Of a stretch of DNA of 64,000 bases, positions 55,006 through 64,000 are shown piece after piece. Both the position numbers and the translations under genes were made by a program. Every line of letters begins with the position of its first letter. The first letter of the stretch is position 1. The stretch comes from Lachnospiraceae bacterium (GTDB lineage Bacteria; Bacillota; Clostridia; Lachnospirales; Lachnospiraceae). The stretch is taken from NCBI GenBank assembly GCA_024403455.1, contig JAKSRR010000013.1, forward strand, positions 18,958 to 82,957, written 5' to 3'. The notes beneath the pieces are model-generated. The model worked only from the letters and a program-made list of their open reading frames with translations, was not told the origin of the DNA and did not search any database.

Positions 55006-56865
55006 CTATGCCATATCAATGATGTCTGTCACGTTTACACAAACCACCGGACGAATACCCATACATTTATTCAAGTTCCATGCAGAGAGACGGCCACCAA
55101 TCATTGCATGACCTTCAAAGCTTTCCTGCACCTTATAGGATCCATCAACGTCAATATGTCCACGAGAACGGAGTCCATAGCTTGCATTGGAAAGTGCACC
55201 GTTGGCCATAGCACCTACATACTGGGAGCAAGGTGAATTCTCATCTAACTGCTGCATCTTTGTACCACGCTGTAAGGTTGTATTCTTATCAAAACCATAG
55301 CGAAGTTCTTCGATACTGGGAAGATATACTTTATCGTAAGTAGTTCTATCAGACAGTGCCGAAACTGGTGTATTTACCGGCGTCATCTGTAACTTTGTAC
55401 GTTCCTTTTCCGTAAACGCACGCTTGATAAATACAGAATTTAGCCATTCTCTAATCTTGCTCTTTTCCCAGAAGATACCGCTTCTTACTCTGGCAATATC
55501 CTTATCATTCATCTTCAGATACTTTGGATCATCAAAAGGTCTGAAGTCGATAATATATTCACTCTCCAGGGTAATACGTTTTTTATTTTCTTCTACTACT
55601 TTCCAAGGAAGCTTGGTAAATTCAAAGTATCTATAGCCACTGATTTCTGGTTCCTGCTTACCTCTCATCATAGATGTAATACCGGAGGTAGTCACTTCCT
55701 TCAAAATAGGAAGTCGCAGATACTTCTTGTCCGCCACCTGTGCCACTTCATGCTCATCATAATCCGCATAGATAATGTCACTAGTCACGTGGGATCCAAT
55801 CACTTCATTCATTGGATACTCACCAAACCACACGCGGCCGGAACGTTCTCTTAAAATCTCTACAGTAGCTTCCTGGGGTGCTTTTACCATACCCTTCTCA
55901 TCAGGATAAATACCATAAAGTTCTTTGTATAATTCATCAATACTCTGCTGACGATTGCGAGGATCCATGGAAAGACCCTTCATAATCGCTCTTGCAATAC
56001 CGGGATCAATCGTAATGGTATAATTTGCAATATCTACAAGCTCATCCTTTTCATTACGTTCATAGGAAGACTGGGGTACATCTCCGGTCATCATACAGTA
56101 CAAGGTCGCGCAGATTCCATAGATATCTGTCCAAGGTCCCTGTTCTGAAATCTTACTAAGCATCTGCTCTAAAGGAGCAAATCCCCACTTTCCAAGGAAT
56201 ACCTGCTGACTAGACACACCAAGACGCTTCGATCCGCCAAAATCAATCAGCTTTACAGCATCTTCATCAATCATGATATTATCCGGAGAAATATCTCTAT
56301 GAATTAGTCCTGCTGCATGTAGTTTTCCAAGAATGCTGATAACCGGCTCCATCAGTTCCAGTGCTTCGCGAACACCGAGCCATCCACCATGACTATCCAC
56401 ATACTTACGAAGATTACCACTGTCTAAGAACTCCATAATAAGGTAACCTGTGTTATTCTCATAGAACAGGTCCTTAATGGATACGATACCAGGGAACTTG
56501 CTAAACTCCGCCAGCACTCTTGCTTCACGAAGATATGCTTCCGTCTCTTTCTCGTACTCTTCCTTGTTTACCTCGTCCAGAACAAGAACCGTCTTCTCGT
56601 CATCTGCACGATCTACCATTTCATCAGGGAAAAACTCTTTGACCGCAACTGGATACTCAAGAAGGGTATCATAACCAATATAGGTGATACCATACCCACC
56701 TTTTCCAAGAATGTTACCAATCAGAATCTTTTTGTTAAGAATTGTACCTGGAGCCAAAGCCTTTGACCAGGTTTTAGATCCTGCTTTCTCTTTCCCACAG
56801 TAAGGACAAATCCCCACATCATCGCTTTTTTTCATGCAGCGCATGCATAAATTACTGTAGTCCAT
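55006..56865 (-). CDS. Zinc-ribbon Ser/Thr protein kinase with C-terminal DUF6273-like domain
   Basis: About 619 residues. An N-terminal zinc ribbon (CMRC and CPYC pairs, about 7-23) precedes a Hanks-type kinase: G-loop GKGGYG, lysine in VAVKEF, HRDISPDN and DFGGSKR, all catalytic residues intact. There are no PASTA repeats and no membrane helix. The C-terminal part (about 340-619) has a WFGEYPM start and ends GIRPVVCVN, like DUF6273 modules. I prefer the ATG at 56865; an ATG at 56874 and a TTG at 56883 are alternatives. It heads a cluster with a phosphoesterase and a bactofilin. Confidence 0.85.
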   Translation of the reverse strand: MDYSNLCMRCMKKSDDVGICPYCGKEKAGSKTWSKALAPGTILNKKILIGNILGKGGYGITYIGYDTLLEYPVAVKEFFPDEMVDRADDEKTVLVLDEVNKEEYEKETEAYLREARVLAEFSKFPGIVSIKDLFYENNTGYLIMEFLDSGNLRKYVDSHGGWLGVREALELMEPVISILGKLHAAGLIHRDISPDNIMIDEDAVKLIDFGGSKRLGVSSQQVFLGKWGFAPLEQMLSKISEQGPWTDIYGICATLYCMMTGDVPQSSYERNEKDELVDIANYTITIDPGIARAIMKGLSMDPRNRQQSIDELYKELYGIYPDEKGMVKAPQEATVEILRERSGRVWFGEYPMNEVIGSHVTSDIIYADYDEHEVAQVADKKYLRLPILKEVTTSGITSMMRGKQEPEISGYRYFEFTKLPWKVVEENKKRITLESEYIIDFRPFDDPKYLKMNDKDIARVRSGIFWEKSKIREWLNSVFIKRAFTEKERTKLQMTPVNTPVSALSDRTTYDKVYLPSIEELRYGFDKNTTLQRGTKMQQLDENSPCSQYVGAMANGALSNASYGLRSRGHIDVDGSYKVQESFEGHAMIGGRLSAWNLNKCMGIRPVVCVNVTDIIDMA

Positions 56866-56925
56866 ATCTACCATCCCACACAAACAATATATTCTTATGC
56901 CTAGGGCATATAATCTCTACTCTTA

Positions 56926-56931
56926 ATTATA
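56926..56931 (-). promoter_or_regulatory. -10 element upstream of the kinase operon
   Basis: Perfect TATAAT on the minus strand, about 60 nt before the start. A TATGCC-TAG-GGCATA palindrome at 56896-56910 follows in the leader and could be an operator. Confidence 0.45.
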
Positions 56932-56982
56932 CATTTTGAGACACATTTTTTCCACAAATTAGGGAGAAAAAAACGAAGTTTC

Positions 56983-58335
56983 TTACTCGTTTCGAATCGC
57001 CGCTAAGGGGCTTAACTTCATGGCACGTCTGGAAGGGAAGAATCCCGCCATCATACCAATCAGCGTTGAGAAAACAAGACCAGCTAACGTCAGCCAGAAG
57101 GGAATCACAGAAATATAGCTGTAACCCATATCAGAACCAGCAACCAGGGTATTAATTAATTTACTTGCACCATAACTGATACCTAATCCAACCACACCAC
57201 CAAAGAAACCGATGAGTCCTGCTTCAAGCAGAAACATCATTTGAATATCACGAATGCGACAGCCAAGCACCTTCATGACACCAATTTCCTTGGTTCTTTC
57301 ATAGATGGACATCATCATTGTATTCGCAATACCAATGGCTGCAACAATAAGAGAGACTGCACCAATACCACCTAGAACCACTTCAATCAGATTCAGTTCC
57401 CTTAAACTAGACTGAATCCATTCTCCCTCGGCATAGCACTGGTATCCCATATTTTGAATAACGGTCTGTACTTCTGAAACATTATTCATATCGTCCACAT
57501 AAACATTGATATTATTGTAAAAGAACTCCTTATAAGGCTTTCCCTTTTTATCCACCGGCTGTCCCGGAATAACGCGTCCCTTATAGACTTTCTGCAACGC
57601 ACTCTTTAAGGCATCAATATTGCAAATAGCCTGCCAGCTATACTCATTCTTGAACTCGTCTAGCCCACCGGCCATCATACCAACACAATTTAACGGATAT
57701 TTTTTCGCATGAATGGTACTGCCATCTGGGTTGGTTGCATACCCATAATATGCATCCTGGTCAAGAATCAGATACACACTATCCTGCATAAGATCCACAT
57801 CTAAAGCCTCACCCTTCTCATAATAAGGCATCGAATAATCCTTTTCAGAATAAAACTGCGCCAGTACCATATTGCCCATTAAAATCTGCAGTTCATCCCT
57901 GCTGTTAGGAAGTGTACCCCGTGACAGTTCAAAATTCTTTCTTGCAATTTCCTCATTCGTCATACCTGTTAAGTCCATGTAACAGATATACTTTCCAAAT
58001 TTTAAAAGGGCACTTGTCTGCACTGTAGGGCATACCTGCTCCACATGTTCTAAGTGAGACAGTTCTTCCACCAGGGCATCATCTAACCTTTTTTCCTCTT
58101 TGTCCTTATCACTGGAACTATCTCCCCAGAAAGAGTTCTGCTGCACCTGCACCTTTGTAAGATCAGCAAAGGTCGACATCTCATCCAGCATTGCGCTTTT
58201 TAGACCAATACCAAGAGAAACCATAACCACAATGGAGATGGTTCCAATCACCACGCCAAGAATGGTAAGAATAGTTCTTACCTTTCTCTTGAACAGGCTA
58301 CTGATACTCATGCGAAACAAATCGCCCAAACGCAT
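56983..58335 (-). CDS. MacB-type ABC transporter permease
   Basis: A 450-residue permease: an N-terminal helix (TILTILGVVIGTISIVVMVSLG), a large outside domain of about 240 residues, then three helices of an FtsX domain with ERTKEIGVMKVLGCRIRDIQ. This is the layout of MacB/YknZ-type mechanotransmission permeases, without the fused ATPase. It follows the CARDB-like protein by 27 nt and the ATPase before that, so the three form one system. Function unknown. Confidence 0.9.
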   Translation of the reverse strand: MRLGDLFRMSISSLFKRKVRTILTILGVVIGTISIVVMVSLGIGLKSAMLDEMSTFADLTKVQVQQNSFWGDSSSDKDKEEKRLDDALVEELSHLEHVEQVCPTVQTSALLKFGKYICYMDLTGMTNEEIARKNFELSRGTLPNSRDELQILMGNMVLAQFYSEKDYSMPYYEKGEALDVDLMQDSVYLILDQDAYYGYATNPDGSTIHAKKYPLNCVGMMAGGLDEFKNEYSWQAICNIDALKSALQKVYKGRVIPGQPVDKKGKPYKEFFYNNINVYVDDMNNVSEVQTVIQNMGYQCYAEGEWIQSSLRELNLIEVVLGGIGAVSLIVAAIGIANTMMMSIYERTKEIGVMKVLGCRIRDIQMMFLLEAGLIGFFGGVVGLGISYGASKLINTLVAGSDMGYSYISVIPFWLTLAGLVFSTLIGMMAGFFPSRRAMKLSPLAAIRNE

Positions 58336-58362
58336 TGCTTTATCCTCGATACTTACTTTCTT

Positions 58363-60081
58363 TTATAAATCTTCATCCGCAAGTTCTGCTAATCTTTTTG
58401 CTTTCTTCTTTTTGCTTGCTTTTACGCCACAAACAATCCCCACAATGGCACCAACGCCGCCAACACCTGCAATGGGAATCCAAATAGGGAACTTCTTCCC
58501 CGTATCCTCTGTGAAGCCGCCATACATATCTTCTCCCCACATGCCGCCTTCATCCCACATGCCTTCATCGCCGTAATCCATACCTTCAAATACAAAGATA
58601 TTAATATCCTGCTCGTAGGAATTCTGGTTTCCAGCATCATCTTCATAGGTGACAACAACCTTCACAGTTCCATCATCCATCGTAGGCGCAATACAATCCA
58701 CCATGGTATCAATGGCACCCGTCTTACCACTCTCTAAGGTTCCAAGGAATACGTCTCCACCGGAAAGGGTTTCACTTTCAAAATGAACCTGGGTATTATA
58801 CAGGGTAGTTCTTCCCATGTTGTTAATATCAAACATGATATTTACACTGCTGCCTACCTCTGCACTGGGCGGTGCAATCTCCAAATTACTAATCTGCATT
58901 CTTGCTTCCTGATAAATCGGCACGGAAACATCGGCATCTGCCTTATACATATTTGCTTTGGCATCCTCATATTCTGCACTCAGTTTCACAATATAAGGTT
59001 TCTGCGAAAGATCATTTCTCGCCGTCATATCAATGGAAATATCTGTGGTCTGTCCTGCTTCAATCCTTGGCACATAGACAGTGGAAGAACCACTGGTTGG
59101 CAGGAACGCCGCATAGGCACCATCACCGCTTCCTGCGGCTACTGCATCTGCAGTAATATCAAACTGAACATTGGATACAGCTGTCATTGTAGAGGTATTC
59201 TGCACCGTAATGGTCAGTGTGAAATCATCTCCCGCCATAACCTTTTCAGGATTCGTTTTAAATCCGGTCACAATAATTCTCGGCATAGGAGATTTTGTTT
59301 CTGGTTCATCCTTCTTTTCTTCTTCCAGGCTTCCTCTTCCAGGAGCACCTTCGATGTTAATATAAGTCGTTAAATCTGTTTCCTCCAAAGCATTATTGCG
59401 ATAGTACTGCACGTGGAAGGATACAGGATATACTCCCGTCTTTGCATCGGGACGAACAATGAGATCCCAATAAATATCCATTCGATAATCAAATGCCTGA
59501 TAGGCAGAAGGCGCTGCCTTCACCTGTGGAATCGTTCTGACATCGCTGGCAGTCTGAATGACAAAAGGCCACTTCTCCAGTTCTGTAGACACATTGGGCG
59601 TAATAACTAAATTGGATACATTTTCCTGTCCCAAGTTGATTACAGACAGAATCAAGCGGGTGGGCTCCCCATACTTTCCAGCGGTTACTGGAATTTCATT
59701 ACTGAGATACAAAAATTTGCTGGAGGATCCATAAATAGATCCCTGTCCAACCACTTCCGCCATATCGCTCTTCACGCCTGCAACATAAGCATCCAGTTCC
59801 GTAGGGGTAATATTGGCCTTACGGATATAGGCATTGGCCTGATGAATAATGGCAGCTACTTTTTCTTCTGCCAAATCAGAAAGCTGATACTTGATGCGAA
59901 GCACTTCCAGATACTCCAGAAGCTGGGAATATGCAACCTTTCGATCGTCATCATTAATCTTGCGTTCTTCCGGAATCTCATTTCCACTCATGCCGTCTGC
60001 CAGAACACCTAAAGGTTTTCCAAAGGCACAGGCGATTCCCATCATAAACATTCCTATGGCTGCTAAAATTCTCTTTTTCAT
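58363..60081 (-). CDS. Exported CARDB/NEW3-like surface protein with C-terminal anchor
   Basis: A 572-residue protein with a signal peptide (cleavage near residue 29), an acidic helical segment, and several beta-sandwich modules; each contains a PxxVMAGDDFTLTITVQNTS- or PPSAEVGSSVNIMFDINNMG-type motif as in CARDB/NEW3 domains. A C-terminal membrane helix (WIPIAGVGGVGAIVGIVCGV) and a lysine-rich tail end it. It sits between ABC ATPase and permease genes and overlaps the ATPase by 4 nt, so it is probably the extracellular partner in place of a MacA adaptor. Confidence 0.85.
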   Translation of the reverse strand: MKKRILAAIGMFMMGIACAFGKPLGVLADGMSGNEIPEERKINDDDRKVAYSQLLEYLEVLRIKYQLSDLAEEKVAAIIHQANAYIRKANITPTELDAYVAGVKSDMAEVVGQGSIYGSSSKFLYLSNEIPVTAGKYGEPTRLILSVINLGQENVSNLVITPNVSTELEKWPFVIQTASDVRTIPQVKAAPSAYQAFDYRMDIYWDLIVRPDAKTGVYPVSFHVQYYRNNALEETDLTTYINIEGAPGRGSLEEEKKDEPETKSPMPRIIVTGFKTNPEKVMAGDDFTLTITVQNTSTMTAVSNVQFDITADAVAAGSGDGAYAAFLPTSGSSTVYVPRIEAGQTTDISIDMTARNDLSQKPYIVKLSAEYEDAKANMYKADADVSVPIYQEARMQISNLEIAPPSAEVGSSVNIMFDINNMGRTTLYNTQVHFESETLSGGDVFLGTLESGKTGAIDTMVDCIAPTMDDGTVKVVVTYEDDAGNQNSYEQDINIFVFEGMDYGDEGMWDEGGMWGEDMYGGFTEDTGKKFPIWIPIAGVGGVGAIVGIVCGVKASKKKKAKRLAELADEDL

Positions 60082-60830
60082 ATCTTACCCTCACTATCTG
60101 CTGTTTCACTATCAATCACTGTCTGCGCCTGCACTGGCACAGCTCTATATTCTGTACTGACAATCTTTCCATCAATTAATTTCACAATCATATCTGCATA
60201 GGATGCAATGGAATTATCATGGGTAACCATGACAATGGTCTGTCCCTTTTCCCTAGTGAGTTTCTGCATCATCGCCATTACCTCAAGGGTTGTGGCAGAA
60301 TCCAAATTTCCCGTTGGTTCATCCGCAAAAATAATTTCCGGCTTAACTACTAACGCTCTCGCTATACCTACACGCTGCTGCTGACCACCGGATAGCTGCC
60401 CCGGTCTATGTTCCATATGTTTTCCAAGGCCTACCATTTTCAGCATTTTTGCTGCCCTGATTTTTCGTTCTTCCTTGGGAACCCCTTGGAAGGTGAGTGG
60501 CAAAGCAACATTTTCCAGTGCTGTCATATTCTGCATCAGGTTATAGGACTGAAAAATAAAGCCTATATGTTTCTGCCGAAAGACCGCTAGCTGCGACTCA
60601 TTCATCTGGTCAATGCGGCCCTTTGCTATGGTCACGTTTCCCTTGGTCGGCTTCTCTAATCCTGCCAGCATATTAAGAAGGGTGGACTTTCCTGACCCTG
60701 AAGTACCAAAGATTGCACACAGGCATCCTTGGGGGACGTCTAAATCCACACCATTTAATGCTCTGACCTTCGTTTCTCCAAGGTCATAGATTTTATATAA
60801 ATTTTTCGCCACTATGACGGATTCTGCCAT
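60078..60830 (-). CDS. ABC transporter ATP-binding protein, LolD/MacB type
   Basis: A 250-residue ATPase with GTSGSGKST, IFQSYNLMQNM, LSGGQQQRVGIARAL, IIFADEPTGNLD and VTHD. The first gene of the three-gene exporter-like operon. A C-terminal acidic/Ala-rich tail of about 20 residues is unusual for this class. Promoter not clearly seen. Confidence 0.93.
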   Translation of the reverse strand: MAESVIVAKNLYKIYDLGETKVRALNGVDLDVPQGCLCAIFGTSGSGKSTLLNMLAGLEKPTKGNVTIAKGRIDQMNESQLAVFRQKHIGFIFQSYNLMQNMTALENVALPLTFQGVPKEERKIRAAKMLKMVGLGKHMEHRPGQLSGGQQQRVGIARALVVKPEIIFADEPTGNLDSATTLEVMAMMQKLTREKGQTIVMVTHDNSIASYADMIVKLIDGKIVSTEYRAVPVQAQTVIDSETADSEGKI

Positions 60831-60911
60831 GTCGACTTCTTTCTTAATTAGCTCAATGTTTTCTCATACAACTATACAAGCAAGTATATTTCTGCCAAAG
60901 TTACAACCAGG

Positions 60912-62027
60912 TTACTCTTCTGCTTTTTTCTCTTTCTTCTTCCAGATGCAACGGATGACGATACTGATACCTTTGAACAAAAAAGTTCTGACTACATCAA
61001 TACAAAGTGCAACCGCAAATGCCACAAGAACAGAGAGAATCATATGTGCCCACACTGGATCTTTACCTTCACCAAACTGTAGAAAGTCCATCCACTTATA
61101 GCGCACAAATATATGGTCTGTAATCAGATAAATGCCAAAAGTGTAGCCTGCAATACGATTAAGAGCCTTGGAGAATGCGTTACTCTTCCCACCACGTCCC
61201 TTTGCAAAACACACAATCGCAACAGCCGCAAACAGAGAGAAGATAAAATTATACTGTTTAGGAATCGCCATATAATGATCAAGGCGAGGGAAAATAAATG
61301 CAATCTTTCCCGCAAGAAATTCAAACAGCATTATGCCTGCCACAAACACGAAATAAAATACTAAGCCTAACTTTTCAAACTTGGGCATACCAAACTTTTT
61401 GATGTAAGCCGCAATGAGATACAGCACAATAAACCACATAACACCCATGCCTAAGTCATCCGTTGCCGGAGGGGTAGGGCATACGGAAGGCAGCAACGAA
61501 AAAGGAACCAAAAGAACTAACGTCAGTTCTCCTAAATGTCTCTGGCTCATCCACTGCAAGGCTTTATTTAGTAAGGGGGAGAATAAAAGTAATAACAGAT
61601 ATGCTGTTGCCAGCCAAAAATGTCCGCTACTTACCGGGAATACATAGAAAAGAATATTAGAGATTCCGAATACTTCGTCAACCGTAGCCTGTCCTGCAGC
61701 CACCGTGATTACAGCAAATAAAAGACTATAGAAGAATACCTCTCCCCACAATTTTGCTACTGCAGAGATACGAATCTTCTCATCCACCAACTCATACGCC
61801 GTGGTTAACATGTAAATATTGATACAACAAAAGCTGAGACTTCCCAGAATCCAATATCCTACATTCTCTCCAGTCCATCCCATCGTAGGCTGCTTTAACA
61901 GCCAGCTGCGTTCCATATATTGAAGAAACAGATAAAGCAGTATAGAAACAATACGGAGGCCTCCAAAAGGACTCACTTTCTTTGTTCCATTTTGCTGCTC
62001 ACCCTGTGCACATACTTTACCGCTCAT
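60912..62027 (-). CDS. Membrane acyltransferase-3 family protein
   Basis: A 371-residue protein with about ten hydrophobic helices. SPFGGLRIVSILL, an opening with an arginine where the family usually has a histidine motif, and IAGYTFGIYLITDHIFVR near the C-terminus match OafA/WecH-type acyltransferases. The usual catalytic histidine near the N-terminus is not evident, so activity is uncertain. The C-terminus is a lysine-rich tail. GGGGAG precedes the ATG. It would acylate a surface sugar or lipid. Confidence 0.75.
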   Translation of the reverse strand: MSGKVCAQGEQQNGTKKVSPFGGLRIVSILLYLFLQYMERSWLLKQPTMGWTGENVGYWILGSLSFCCINIYMLTTAYELVDEKIRISAVAKLWGEVFFYSLLFAVITVAAGQATVDEVFGISNILFYVFPVSSGHFWLATAYLLLLLFSPLLNKALQWMSQRHLGELTLVLLVPFSLLPSVCPTPPATDDLGMGVMWFIVLYLIAAYIKKFGMPKFEKLGLVFYFVFVAGIMLFEFLAGKIAFIFPRLDHYMAIPKQYNFIFSLFAAVAIVCFAKGRGGKSNAFSKALNRIAGYTFGIYLITDHIFVRYKWMDFLQFGEGKDPVWAHMILSVLVAFAVALCIDVVRTFLFKGISIVIRCIWKKKEKKAEE

Positions 62028-62313
62028 AATCTCCCCTTTTCGGACAGTTTTGTATTCACATAAAAAGCATAAACTCTATCATATAACAGAAGCCTACTTT
62101 TTTCAAATTTCAACAAACTCTTATGAGCCTCTCCGTGCGTCTGCAAAGTAACTAACCTTAGTCCGTTTACATAGTCTGTTTACATAACGAAAAATACTAT
62201 GGAAATTGGATATTTTTCTTTCAAAATGCCTTAAATAGTACGATTTTTGCATTTTAATCAGACTGTGTTTTTGATATATTAATTGTAGGAAAATAATAAT
62301 TTAGGATGAACGT

Positions 62314-63936
62314 ATGACAAAAACCTTGAAGAGAAAAACCCAAAGAAGACTTGTGCTCATTGGTGGAGCACTTCTATTTATCGCATTATCTATAGTAACG
62401 CAGTATTTATCCCGCATTGGTTTTACCATGTTCAATGGTGTCATTATGGCACTTCAGTTTGCCATCTGTCTCGGCATGATTCAAGTCCATAATAAGCCGG
62501 GCATCATTATAACGTCCATTCTGCTATTAGCTTCTTCTGGACAGCTTGTCGGCAATCTGGTTATCCGTCACAATACCACGGTTCTCCCAGGTCTTGCGAA
62601 TCATTTAGTTTATCTATTAACCTTATTAATCCTTGCAAGACAAAACCGTCAAAAAGAGAAAATGATTCTTACCGATTCTCTCACCGGTGTTTCAAACAGG
62701 CGTGGTCTCTTTTCCATTATGAAACACCTCGCTGAAGACTCTAAGCCTTTCCACATCGTATATCTCACCCTTGAGAATTATAAAATGATCAACGAGAATT
62801 TCGGGCACGAATTTGCGGATAAGGTAATTCAGCAGATTACAGATGGTATGAGTGCGATTCTTAAATCCAAAGGGCATGTTACTAGGTTAAGCGGTGCTAT
62901 TTTCGTATTAGTGATTGAGAGTAAGTATGATGTTCTCGAATTGACCGATTCCATTCTAGCATTCATTCGCGAGAAGAAGAGCGTTTCTAGCGGCATCAAT
63001 GTCAAAGAATGCCAACTCTCCACCCATGCCGGTATTGCTTCCTATCCCGATGATACACCACAGATTGAGCGTCTCATCCGCTGCGCTGATATGGCCATGC
63101 GTTATGCAACCGCACAGCAGAAGAATTCCGCCTATGTATACGACAAGGATGTGTTGGCTTTAGAGACCCGTCAGGAAGAAATTGAAAATCTCATTCATCT
63201 GGCACTTACAGATGATCTTTTCTACATGGTTTATCAGCCACAGTTTAAAGCCCAAGGCAAGAAGCTCCGCGGCTTTGAATCACTCATACGCCTTCGTACT
63301 GCCGATGGTCAGAATGTTAGCCCCGGCGAGTTTATTCCTGTTGCAGAGAAGAATGACTTAGTCAAACTCATCGATGACTATGTACTACACAGAGTGCTGA
63401 AAGAAACCAAAGACTGGGCGCAAAAGCACCCTTCGCTAACGATTTCCATCAACATATCCTCTGGCAATGTCAGCGAGGCTGATTTCGTGGAGAAAGTGAA
63501 AAAAGCGTTAGAGGAAACTGGTTTCCCTGCGTCCTCTTTAGAAATCGAAATTACCGAATACAGTATGGTGAAGTCCGTAGACACCACCATTCAGAATATT
63601 GCGCTACTCAAAGAGCTCGGCATTCAGATTGCTTTAGATGATTTTGGAACTGGCTATACTTCCCTTTCCTACCTATCCAAGATGCCTGTTAATTTGTTAA
63701 AGATTGATAAGAGTCTGGTAGACGATATTGCCAGCAGTAAGAAAGACCATGACTTCTTCAATGCTGTTGTTTCCATGGGACACCTGATGGGATGCGAAGT
63801 CATTTCGGAAGGTGTAGAAACAGAGGAACAGCTGGCGCTCATCAAGCATTTGGATTGTGACTTCGTACAGGGATATATTTGGGGAAGACCGCTTTCCTTT
63901 GAGGATGCGGAAGCGGTGATTCAGGCGAATATGTAG
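62314..63936 (+). CDS. GGDEF-EAL protein with degenerate GGDEF and variant ESL motif
   Basis: A 540-residue protein. Three to four hydrophobic helices occupy residues 15-108. The GGDEF domain (about 120-280) opens with DSLTGVSNRRGL but the active site reads RLSGAIF, so it should not make c-di-GMP. The EAL domain (about 285-535) has ESL in place of EAL at about 320 but keeps the glutamate, and NISSGNVSE, EIEITE, LDDFGTGYTS, LKIDKS, SEGVETEEQ and FVQGYIWGRP are intact, so phosphodiesterase activity is likely. AGGA lies before the ATG. Confidence 0.88.
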   Translation: MTKTLKRKTQRRLVLIGGALLFIALSIVTQYLSRIGFTMFNGVIMALQFAICLGMIQVHNKPGIIITSILLLASSGQLVGNLVIRHNTTVLPGLANHLVYLLTLLILARQNRQKEKMILTDSLTGVSNRRGLFSIMKHLAEDSKPFHIVYLTLENYKMINENFGHEFADKVIQQITDGMSAILKSKGHVTRLSGAIFVLVIESKYDVLELTDSILAFIREKKSVSSGINVKECQLSTHAGIASYPDDTPQIERLIRCADMAMRYATAQQKNSAYVYDKDVLALETRQEEIENLIHLALTDDLFYMVYQPQFKAQGKKLRGFESLIRLRTADGQNVSPGEFIPVAEKNDLVKLIDDYVLHRVLKETKDWAQKHPSLTISINISSGNVSEADFVEKVKKALEETGFPASSLEIEITEYSMVKSVDTTIQNIALLKELGIQIALDDFGTGYTSLSYLSKMPVNLLKIDKSLVDDIASSKKDHDFFNAVVSMGHLMGCEVISEGVETEEQLALIKHLDCDFVQGYIWGRPLSFEDAEAVIQANM

Positions 63937-63938
63937 TT

Positions 63939-63957
63939 ATTGCCCTTCAGTCAGAAA
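63939..63957. repeat. Direct repeat copy 1 at right edge
   Basis: A 19-nt sequence, ATTGCCCTTCAGTCAGAAA, just after the stop of the GGDEF-EAL gene. Confidence 0.8.
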
Positions 63958-63981
63958 AGATATAGTTACGCCCCCAAACAA

Positions 63982-64000
63982 ATTGCCCTTCAGTCAGAAA
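63982..64000. repeat. Direct repeat copy 2, cut by window end
   Basis: An exact second copy starting 43 nt after the first; the window ends at its last base, so the copy number and full unit length are unknown. Confidence 0.8.

Overview
The window looks like the core chromosome of a low/mid-GC Clostridia species, most likely a butyrate-forming member of the Lachnospiraceae. The support is a phosphate butyryltransferase/butyrate kinase pair, a tig-clpP-clpX-engB block, Firmicutes-style tryptophan genes, many GGDEF/EAL signalling proteins, AGGAGG-type ribosome sites and strong U-tailed terminators. The genus cannot be fixed from the sequence alone. I see no rRNA, tRNA, CRISPR array, insertion sequence or prophage.

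Layout: (1) 1-2.9 kb: the 5' part of a radical SAM DNA-repair-linked protein and an atypical leuDC-type isomerase pair. (2) 3.1-7.1 kb, the only plus-strand run in the first 20 kb: a degenerate AAA+-like protein, a cytosolic VirD4/TraG-type coupling ATPase with no conjugation genes around it, and a glycosyltransferase-like protein. (3) 7.1-13.6 kb: trpE-G-D-C-B-A with no trpF; the trpC-trpB gap instead holds a frameshifted ORF remnant and a possible internal promoter. (4) 13.6-13.9 kb: a structured, terminator-ended RNA that I read as a probable 6S RNA. (5) 13.9-20 kb: a dynamin-like GTPase, deoD, an ECF sigma/anti-sigma pair whose anti-sigma factor carries a VSEN-repeat tail, a cytidylate-kinase-like protein and cheY. 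(6) 20.3-25 kb: a methylthioadenosine/adenosylhomocysteine deaminase and adenosylhomocysteinase on either side of a receptor-diguanylate cyclase. (7) 25.1-30.5 kb: an ABC exporter with its own two-component system and a candidate direct-repeat operator. (8) 30.5-38.5 kb: small membrane and metalloprotease-like proteins, prfB, secA, buk and ptb. (9) 38.7-42 kb: two plus-strand c-di-GMP-related proteins. (10) 42-47 kb: a large glycosyltransferase, trmO, a GH130 phosphorylase and a methyltransferase-fold protein. (11) 47.2-51.2 kb: engB, clpX, clpP and tig. (12) 51.2-56.9 kb: a fused permease-ATPase importer with its binding lipoprotein, a bactofilin, a phosphoesterase and a Ser/Thr kinase. (13) 57-62 kb: a MacB-type ABC system with a CARDB-like surface protein, then an acyltransferase. 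(14) 62.3-64 kb: a GGDEF-EAL protein and a direct repeat running into the window edge.

Themes: most genes are on the minus strand in short operons. Nucleotide second-messenger signalling recurs: one probable active diguanylate cyclase, two probable phosphodiesterases and one degenerate EAL-HDOD protein. The best candidate for an undescribed system is the coupling-ATPase/pseudo-AAA+ pair at 3.1-5.7 kb. A second is the kinase/phosphoesterase/bactofilin block at 53.7-56.9 kb.
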